NCBI GenBank assembly: GCA_025361145.1
Contig: JANYAV010000025.1
Span: 1-64,000, forward strand
DNA: 64,000 nucleotides
From: Dehalococcoidia bacterium
Lineage (GTDB): Bacteria > Chloroflexota > Dehalococcoidia > Dehalococcoidales > UBA3254
Direction: 5' to 3'
This document shows positions 57,257-64,000 of the stretch, piece after piece; within the stretch, counting starts at the first letter, position 1, and each line of letters starts with the position of its first letter. The translations under genes were made by a program, and so were the position numbers. The notes under the pieces were generated by a model that did not search any database, had not been told where the DNA came from, and worked only from the letters and a program-made list of their open reading frames with translations.

Positions 57257-60200
57257 ATGGTATCAATGTGTGTAGGGCCCGGCAAATCTGAAGGCCGTAA
57301 ATCATTCTCCCATCTGCCCCAGATTCTGGATGTCCCCAATCTCATAGAAGTCCAGCTCAACTCCTTTCGCTGGTTCCAGGAAAAGGGCCTGAGGGCGCTC
57401 TTCCAGGAAGTCTCCCCAATAAAAGACTTCACGGGGAACCGTCTGGAGCTTGGTTTTGTAGGCTACGAGTTCCGCGAGCCGCGTAATAACGAACAAGCCT
57501 GCCGCCAGAAAGACATGACCTACTCCGCTCCTTTATATGTTCGCACCCGCCTTCTGGTGAAAGAAACCGGCGAAATTAAGGAACAGGACCTTTTCTTCGG
57601 CGATATTCCAATGATGACCGCCAAGGGCACTTTTATCACCAGCGGCGCAGAGCGTATCGTGGTCAGCCAGCTGCTGCGTTCTCCCGGCGTTTATTTTACC
57701 GCTAAGGAAGACCCCACCAGCGGCAGAACGTTATGCTCCGGCAAGGTCATTCCCACCCGCGGCGCCTGGCTGGAATTTGAAACCTCCAACCGCGATATCA
57801 TTGCCGGCAAGATCGACGGCAAACGTAAAATTCCCATGAGCACCATGCTGCGCGCCATCGGCTACAGTACCGATGAACAGCTTTTAGCGCTGGTGGCTGA
57901 TGTCGATAACAACCCGGACCACCAGTATATGCGCACCACTATTGAGCGCGATACCGGCGTCAAAGATGAGGCCGAAGCCCTGATCGATATCTACCGCAAG
58001 TTAAGGCCGGGTGATCCTCCAAACCTGGAAAACGCCCGCAAATTAATCAATAACCTATTTTTTGACGAGTCCCGCTACGATCTGGGCAATGTGGGACGTT
58101 ATAAACTGAATACCCGCATGGGCGTTGGCGTTAACGAGAGCATCCGCTGCCTGACCCGTGAGGACATCGTGGCCATTATCCGCCACATCATCCTGATTAA
58201 CAACGACAAGGACCATGGCGATGACATCGATCACCTGGGCAACCGCCGCGTGCGCACGGTAGGTGAGCTGCTGCAGAACCAGTTCCGCATCGGCCTGCTG
58301 CGCCTAGAAAGAGTGGTTAAAGAGCGCATGAGCATCATCCCCACCGAAGCGGTGACCTCCGCCGCCCTGGTTAATATCAGACCGGTAGTGGCTGCCGTGA
58401 GAGAATTCTTCGGCGGCTCTCAGTTATCCCAATTCATGGACCAGACCAATCCTCTGGCTGAAGTTACTCATAAAAGACGTCTTTCCGCCATGGGCCCCGG
58501 CGGCCTGTCCCGTGAAAGAGCTGGATTCGATGTGCGTGATGTGCATTACACCCATTACGGCCGCATCTGCCCCATCGAGACTCCTGAAGGCCCTAACATC
58601 GGTTTGATCGGTTCACTGGCCACCTATAGCAAGATCAATGAATACGGCTTTATCGAAACCCCCTACCGCACCGTGATCAAAGAATTGAAGAACACCGATA
58701 AAAGGTTAATCGACCGCACCGTCACCGAGGTAATCAAGGACGAGGAAGACAAAGTCCTGGTTAAGAAAGGTGGTGTAATAACTTCTAAAATTTTAGCCAA
58801 GCTGGCCAAATTGGACCCTTTCAAAATCAAGGTAGTGCCCTTCGTCTCTGATGAAGTACACTATTATTCAGCTGATAAAGAAGATGCATTCACCGTAGCC
58901 CAGGCCAACTCCGAACTGGACGAACACAGCCAATTTGTGGGCGATACCGTTGAAGCTCGTCAAGCTGAAAATTACGTCTTTGTTAAACCCGACGCCATCG
59001 ACCTGATGGATGTATCACCCAAGCAGATCGTCAGCGTGGCTACAGCTTTGATCCCCTTCCTGGAGCATGATGATGCCAACCGTGCTCTGATGGGAGCGAA
59101 TATGCAACGCCAGGCCGTACCTCTACTCAGAGCTGAAGCGCCTGTGGTAGCTACCGGCATGGAAGCTGAAGCTGCCAGGCATAGCGGCCAACTGCTATTC
59201 GCGCTTAATGCCGGAACGGTTTCTTCGGTTACTGGAGCCCGCATCGTGATTGCCCGTGAAGACGGCAACCAGGACGAGTACAAGTTAATGAAATTCGTGC
59301 GCACCAACCAGGGCACCTGCATCACCCAAAAAGCCATCGTCAGCAAGGGCGATGTAGTGGATGCCGGCTGCATTATCGCGGATAGTTCAGCCATTGAACA
59401 GGGTGAACTGGCCCTGGGCCATAACGTCATCTGCGCCTTTGCCTGCTGGGAAGGCTATAACTATGAGGATGCTGTGGTCATGAGCAACCGCCTGCTGGAA
59501 GGCGACAAATTTACTTCTATTCATATTGAAAAGCACGAGGTAGAAGCCCGGGATACCAAACTGGGACCGGAAGAGATCACCCGTGACATCCCCAACGTAG
59601 GTGAAGAAAGCCTGCGCGAATTGGATGAATACGGCATCATCCGCATCGGCGCTGAAGTCAATCCCGGCGATATCCTGGTGGGCAAGATCAGCCCTAAAGG
59701 TGAAACCGAACTATCTGCCGAGGAAAAACTGCTGCGAGCCATCTTCGGTGAAAAAGCCCGTGAAGTTAAAGACACATCCTTGCGCGTCCCTCATGGTGAG
59801 TGGGGCAAGGTGATTAACGTTAAGGTCTTCTCTCGCGAAAACTCAGACGAAATTCCCGCCGGTGTTAATCAGTGGGTACAGGTCTGGGTAGCCCAGAAGA
59901 GAAAAATCTCCGTCGGTGATAAAATCGCCGGACGGCATGGCAACAAAGGTGTAGTCTCGATCATCATGCCTAAAGAAGATATGCCTTTCTTGCCGGACGG
60001 CACGCCCGTGGATATCGTTTTGAATCCTATCGGCGTACCTTCCCGTATGAACATCGGTCAAATCCTGGAAACCCACCTGGGCTGGGTGGGACAGGTCCTG
60101 GGCATGAAAATGCTGACCCCCGTTTTTGACGGCGCTACCGATGCAGATATTGAAAACGGCCTGGCCCGTGCCTGGCTGGTTCAGAAAGCTCAGGCCGTAG

Positions 60201-60982
60201 AACTGGACCCTGTTGACGACAAACCGAAGCTGGATATGGAAAAAGCTCAGCAGTGGCTGACCGATCGTGGTTATGATGCGGATAAGGTTTTTGATGCCTC
60301 TGATTTGATCTCAGCTAAGAAAATTTGTCTCTCGGTCTGGCTGGATGAAATTGGCATCAGCACCGAGGGCATGGAACTGGCCGAAATCGATGCTCTGGCT
60401 AAAAAAATCAGCTCTGATAAGACCCTGCCTTCACCCATCACCGGCAAGGTCATCCTGCGCGACGGCCGCACCGGCGATACCTTCGAGAATCCTGTGACTA
60501 TCGGCACGATCTATATGCTAAAGCTGATCCACCTGGTGGAGGACAAGGTCCACGCCCGGTCTACCGGCCCCTACTCCCTGATTGCTCAGCAGCCTTTGGG
60601 CGGTAAAGCCCAGTTCGGCGGCCAGCGTTTCGGAGAAATGGAAGTGTGGACCCTGGAAGCCTACGGTGCTGCCCATAACCTGCAAGAGATGCTCACCATC
60701 AAGTCTGATGATGTCACCGGCCGCGCCAAGACTTATGAAGCAATCGTCAAGAATGAGGATATCGTGCAGCCCGGCGTGCCCGAATCCTTCAAGGTTCTAG
60801 TGAAAGAGCTGCAAAGCCTGGGCCTGTCTATTGAAGTAATAAATGAAGAAGAATCCAGAGAACCTGCAGAACTGCCCGCCGCCGCCGAAGGTGAAACCGA
60901 AAGCGTAGTCGAAAACAAAGTCGAAGGCGAAGCCGCTCAGGAAAATCCTGATAAGGTTGAGGAGACAAATGCTAGAAGTTAA
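57257..60982 (+). CDS. rpoB: DNA-directed RNA polymerase subunit beta
   Basis: 1241 aa; [76 protein letters not shown]. Confidence 0.98.
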   Translation: MVSMCVGPGKSEGRKSFSHLPQILDVPNLIEVQLNSFRWFQEKGLRALFQEVSPIKDFTGNRLELGFVGYEFREPRNNEQACRQKDMTYSAPLYVRTRLLVKETGEIKEQDLFFGDIPMMTAKGTFITSGAERIVVSQLLRSPGVYFTAKEDPTSGRTLCSGKVIPTRGAWLEFETSNRDIIAGKIDGKRKIPMSTMLRAIGYSTDEQLLALVADVDNNPDHQYMRTTIERDTGVKDEAEALIDIYRKLRPGDPPNLENARKLINNLFFDESRYDLGNVGRYKLNTRMGVGVNESIRCLTREDIVAIIRHIILINNDKDHGDDIDHLGNRRVRTVGELLQNQFRIGLLRLERVVKERMSIIPTEAVTSAALVNIRPVVAAVREFFGGSQLSQFMDQTNPLAEVTHKRRLSAMGPGGLSRERAGFDVRDVHYTHYGRICPIETPEGPNIGLIGSLATYSKINEYGFIETPYRTVIKELKNTDKRLIDRTVTEVIKDEEDKVLVKKGGVITSKILAKLAKLDPFKIKVVPFVSDEVHYYSADKEDAFTVAQANSELDEHSQFVGDTVEARQAENYVFVKPDAIDLMDVSPKQIVSVATALIPFLEHDDANRALMGANMQRQAVPLLRAEAPVVATGMEAEAARHSGQLLFALNAGTVSSVTGARIVIAREDGNQDEYKLMKFVRTNQGTCITQKAIVSKGDVVDAGCIIADSSAIEQGELALGHNVICAFACWEGYNYEDAVVMSNRLLEGDKFTSIHIEKHEVEARDTKLGPEEITRDIPNVGEESLRELDEYGIIRIGAEVNPGDILVGKISPKGETELSAEEKLLRAIFGEKAREVKDTSLRVPHGEWGKVINVKVFSRENSDEIPAGVNQWVQVWVAQKRKISVGDKIAGRHGNKGVVSIIMPKEDMPFLPDGTPVDIVLNPIGVPSRMNIGQILETHLGWVGQVLGMKMLTPVFDGATDADIENGLARAWLVQKAQAVELDPVDDKPKLDMEKAQQWLTDRGYDADKVFDASDLISAKKICLSVWLDEIGISTEGMELAEIDALAKKISSDKTLPSPITGKVILRDGRTGDTFENPVTIGTIYMLKLIHLVEDKVHARSTGPYSLIAQQPLGGKAQFGGQRFGEMEVWTLEAYGAAHNLQEMLTIKSDDVTGRAKTYEAIVKNEDIVQPGVPESFKVLVKELQSLGLSIEVINEEESREPAELPAAAEGETESVVENKVEGEAAQENPDKVEETNARS

Positions 60983-63900
60983 TGATTTTGATGCAATTCG
61001 TATATCACTGGCATCTCCCGAACAGATAAAGAGCTGGTCTTACGGTGAAGTTCTCAAGCCGGAGACCATCAATTACCGCACACTGAAACCGGAGAGGGAC
61101 GGCCTCTTCTGCGAAAGGATCTTTGGCCCTACCAAGGACTTCGAGTGCTTTTGCGGCAAATATAAGAAAATCCGCTACAAGGGCATTATCTGCGATAAGT
61201 GCGGAGTAGAAGTAGCCCGCGCCAAGGTGCGCAGAGAGCGGATGGGACATATTGACCTGGCTTGCGCGGTCAGTCACATCTGGTTCGCCAAAGGCGTACC
61301 CAGCCGTTTAGGTTTGCTGCTGGACCTTTCTCCCCGCAGTCTGGACCGTGTTCTCTATTTTTCACATTATATTGTCACCAGCATTAACCAGGCTGCTGTG
61401 CAAGCTGCCGTCAAGACGCTAGAAGATACTCTGGCGGCTGAAATCGTCAAAAAGCAGACAGAGCTAGACACCAAGGTCGTTGAAATTGAAGGCAACGAAG
61501 GCTCAGTAGAAGTAATCAACCAGCTTCGCTCCAACTTCGTCGAAGAAGAAACCAAACTGAAAGACGCAACAGCCACCAGCATCGAGCAGATCAAGGACCT
61601 GCATGTTAAAGAACTGCTGGCTGAGAACCAATACTATGAATTAAAAGACAAATACGGCGATGTTTTTGAAGCCGGCATGGGCGCTGAGGCCATACTGAAA
61701 ATTACCAAAGCAACCAATTTGGACGAGATGCGCAACGAGTTGATACAGGAAACCTTCTCCCTTTCCGGTCAACGTCGTAAAAAGGCCAGCAAACAACTAC
61801 AGGTGGTTGAGGCTTTCCGCCGGAGCGGCAACAAACCCGAGTGGATGATCCTCACTATACTGCCTGTGCTGCCCCCAGATCTGCGCCCCATGGTGCAGCT
61901 GGACGGCGGCAGATTTGCCACCTCCGATTTGAATGATTTATACCGCCGGGTGATCAACCGCAACAACCGCTTACATCACCTGATGGATATCGGCGCTCCT
62001 GAAATCATCATCCGTAACGAAAAGCGTATGCTGCAGGAAGCCGTGGATTCCCTGATTGATAACGGCCGCCGCGGCCGCGCGGTTTCCATTAGCGGTAATC
62101 ATAAATTGAAATCCCTTTCCGATATGCTGCGCGGTAAGCAAGGCCGCTTCCGCCAGAACCTGCTGGGTAAACGCGTCGACTATTCAGGCCGTTCCGTTAT
62201 CGTGGTAGGCCCTGAATTAAAACTGCATCAGTGCGGTCTGCCCCGCCGTATGGCACTGGAGCTCTTCAAACCCTTCGTGATGCGCTACCTGGTACAGAAA
62301 GACCTGGCCCATAATATTAAGAGCGCCCGCCGCCTGGTCGAAAGAGCCAGACCCGAGGTCTACGATATTCTGGAAGAGGTCATTAAGGAACGACCCGTCA
62401 TGCTCAACCGAGCTCCTACCCTGCACCGCCTGAGCGTGCAGGCCTTTGAGGCCGTGCCTATCGACGGTTCAGCTATCCAGCTGCATCCGCTGGTCTGCTC
62501 AGCCTTCAACGCTGACTTCGACGGCGATCAAATGGCTGTCCATGTACCTCTTTCCAAAGAAGCTGTGGCCGAAGCCCGGGAATTAATGTTAAGCATCCAT
62601 AATATGCTGCTGCCCAGCTCAGGTGATCCTGTGGTCACGCCTACCCTGGACATGGTGCTCGGTTCATACTACCTGACCACCCTCCGCCCCGGTGCTAAGG
62701 GTGAGGGCAAGATGTTAGGCAGTTTTGAAGATGCCCGCATGGCCTATGACATGGGCATCATCAATCTGCGTGCCGAGATCATTGTCAGAGATATGGATAG
62801 AGGCGGACAGAAAATCAAGACCTCTATTGGACGCATTATCTTCAACGAAGCCCTGCCCAAAGAACTGGGTTTTGTTAACAAAGTAGTAGATAAGGGCACG
62901 CTGAAACAGATCGTGGCCGACTGCTACAAGATATTGACCAATGAAAACACCGCGGTAGTGCTGGATGCCATCAAGAAGATGGGTTTCCATTATGCCACGA
63001 TTTCCGGCATCACGATTGCCGCCAATGATATCCAGGTTCCCAAAGCCAAGAGCGCCCTGATCAAAGAAGCTGAAGCTAAAGCGCTTGAAATAGAAATCCA
63101 GTTCCGCAAGAAACTGATCACCGAAGACGAACGTTACAGCGGCGTGGTAGAAGTCTGGACTGAAATCGCGGACAGGCTGACCGATGCATTACAGCAAAGC
63201 ATGGACCGCACCGGTGGTATCTACATGATGTCCACCTCCGGCGCCAAAGGTAACATTTCACAGATTAAACAAATGGCCGGTATGAGAGGTCTGATGACCA
63301 ATCCTTCCGGTAGAATTATCGACTTCCCGATCAAGTCCTCGCTGCGCGAAGGTCTGAGCGTTCTGGAGTACTTCATTTCAACCCATGGCGCCAGAAAAGG
63401 TCTGGCCGATACCGCACTGAGAACTTCCGGTTCAGGTTACCTGACCCGCCGTTTGATCGATGTGGCCCAGGATGTCATTACCCGTGAAGACGATTGCGGC
63501 ACTATCGAAGGCTCCTGGATCATCGATTCACCAGAAAAAACCCTGCTGCCTCCATTGGCCAAGCGTATCATCGGCCGTATGGCCGCCGCTCAAGTGGTCC
63601 ATCCTGAAACCGGCGCCATTATTGTCGAGCGCAATCAGGAAATAGACGAGAAGAGGGCCGCGGAGATCGTAATCGCCAAGATTCCCAAAGTCTACGTGCG
63701 TTCGCCTCTTAGCTGCCAATCCCGCTGGGGCGTCTGCCGTATGTGCTACGGCAGAGATTTGTCGCGTGGCAAACTGGTTGATCCTAACACGGCCGTTGGC
63801 ATCATTGCTGCCCAAAGTATCGGTGAGCCTGGTACCCAGTTAACTCTGCGTACCTTCCATACCGGTGGTATCATCGGTCTGGATATCACCACCGGTTTAC

Positions 63901-64000
63901 CCAGGGTAGAAGAACTATTCGAAGCCAGGACTCCTAAGGCCCAGGCCTTGATTTCAGAAATCAGCGGCATTGCTGAGGTCACTCAAGATGAAGAAGGCCG
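60969..64000 (+). CDS. rpoC: DNA-directed RNA polymerase subunit beta' (partial, runs off window)
   Basis: Translation from ATG 60969: [54 protein letters not shown]...[12 protein letters not shown]; not in ORF track because no stop is in the window. Confidence 0.97.
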   Translation, partial: MLEVNDFDAIRISLASPEQIKSWSYGEVLKPETINYRTLKPERDGLFCERIFGPTKDFECFCGKYKKIRYKGIICDKCGVEVARAKVRRERMGHIDLACAVSHIWFAKGVPSRLGLLLDLSPRSLDRVLYFSHYIVTSINQAAVQAAVKTLEDTLAAEIVKKQTELDTKVVEIEGNEGSVEVINQLRSNFVEEETKLKDATATSIEQIKDLHVKELLAENQYYELKDKYGDVFEAGMGAEAILKITKATNLDEMRNELIQETFSLSGQRRKKASKQLQVVEAFRRSGNKPEWMILTILPVLPPDLRPMVQLDGGRFATSDLNDLYRRVINRNNRLHHLMDIGAPEIIIRNEKRMLQEAVDSLIDNGRRGRAVSISGNHKLKSLSDMLRGKQGRFRQNLLGKRVDYSGRSVIVVGPELKLHQCGLPRRMALELFKPFVMRYLVQKDLAHNIKSARRLVERARPEVYDILEEVIKERPVMLNRAPTLHRLSVQAFEAVPIDGSAIQLHPLVCSAFNADFDGDQMAVHVPLSKEAVAEARELMLSIHNMLLPSSGDPVVTPTLDMVLGSYYLTTLRPGAKGEGKMLGSFEDARMAYDMGIINLRAEIIVRDMDRGGQKIKTSIGRIIFNEALPKELGFVNKVVDKGTLKQIVADCYKILTNENTAVVLDAIKKMGFHYATISGITIAANDIQVPKAKSALIKEAEAKALEIEIQFRKKLITEDERYSGVVEVWTEIADRLTDALQQSMDRTGGIYMMSTSGAKGNISQIKQMAGMRGLMTNPSGRIIDFPIKSSLREGLSVLEYFISTHGARKGLADTALRTSGSGYLTRRLIDVAQDVITREDDCGTIEGSWIIDSPEKTLLPPLAKRIIGRMAAAQVVHPETGAIIVERNQEIDEKRAAEIVIAKIPKVYVRSPLSCQSRWGVCRMCYGRDLSRGKLVDPNTAVGIIAAQSIGEPGTQLTLRTFHTGGIIGLDITTGLPRVEELFEARTPKAQALISEISGIAEVTQDEEG

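Noticed and set aside
58972-59430. 152-aa minus-strand ORF within rpoB
   Set aside because: Antisense to rpoB; low-complexity Ser/Ala-rich shadow translation.

Overview
This 64 kb window looks like a chromosomal segment of an anaerobic bacterium. Gene content suggests Chloroflexota/Dehalococcoidia, but that is inferred and was not tested. Housekeeping blocks: iorAB, nrdR-nrdJ, purSL/purQ, yqeY, rpsU, metK, rpoB and the 5' part of rpoC. These alternate with accessory DNA. Accessory content: (i) a single-chain type IIG-like R-M enzyme with a DinD-like ORF and a truncated HAD gene (0.3-5.5 kb); (ii) a cytochrome locus with a roughly 20-heme NapC/NirT-type cytochrome split by a frameshift, plus a b-type cytochrome and ResB/CcsA (29-36 kb); (iii) a defence/toxin-antitoxin island (40-57 kb). 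The main candidate for an undescribed system is a co-directional six-gene minus-strand cluster at 45151-54765: PLD-nuclease/SNF2-helicase, Eco57I-class N6-MTase, DUF488, DUF488, dual-OB-like protein and a HEPN-like+CBS protein. It is preceded by a near-consensus promoter and lies next to a divergent wHTH-MNT/HEPN pair whose -10 box sits in a perfect 18-bp palindrome. Regulatory RNAs seen directly are a fluoride riboswitch (crcB-DUF190), a SAM-I riboswitch with two tandem terminators, and a possible structured RNA after nrdJ. Tandem NrdR boxes precede nrdR. At least two dispersed palindromic repeat families occur: one shows compensatory stem changes among six copies, and the other supplies stop/start codons to genes. 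No transposase, integrase, CRISPR array, rRNA or convincing tRNA was recognised. No database search was possible; family names come from motif and sequence recognition only.
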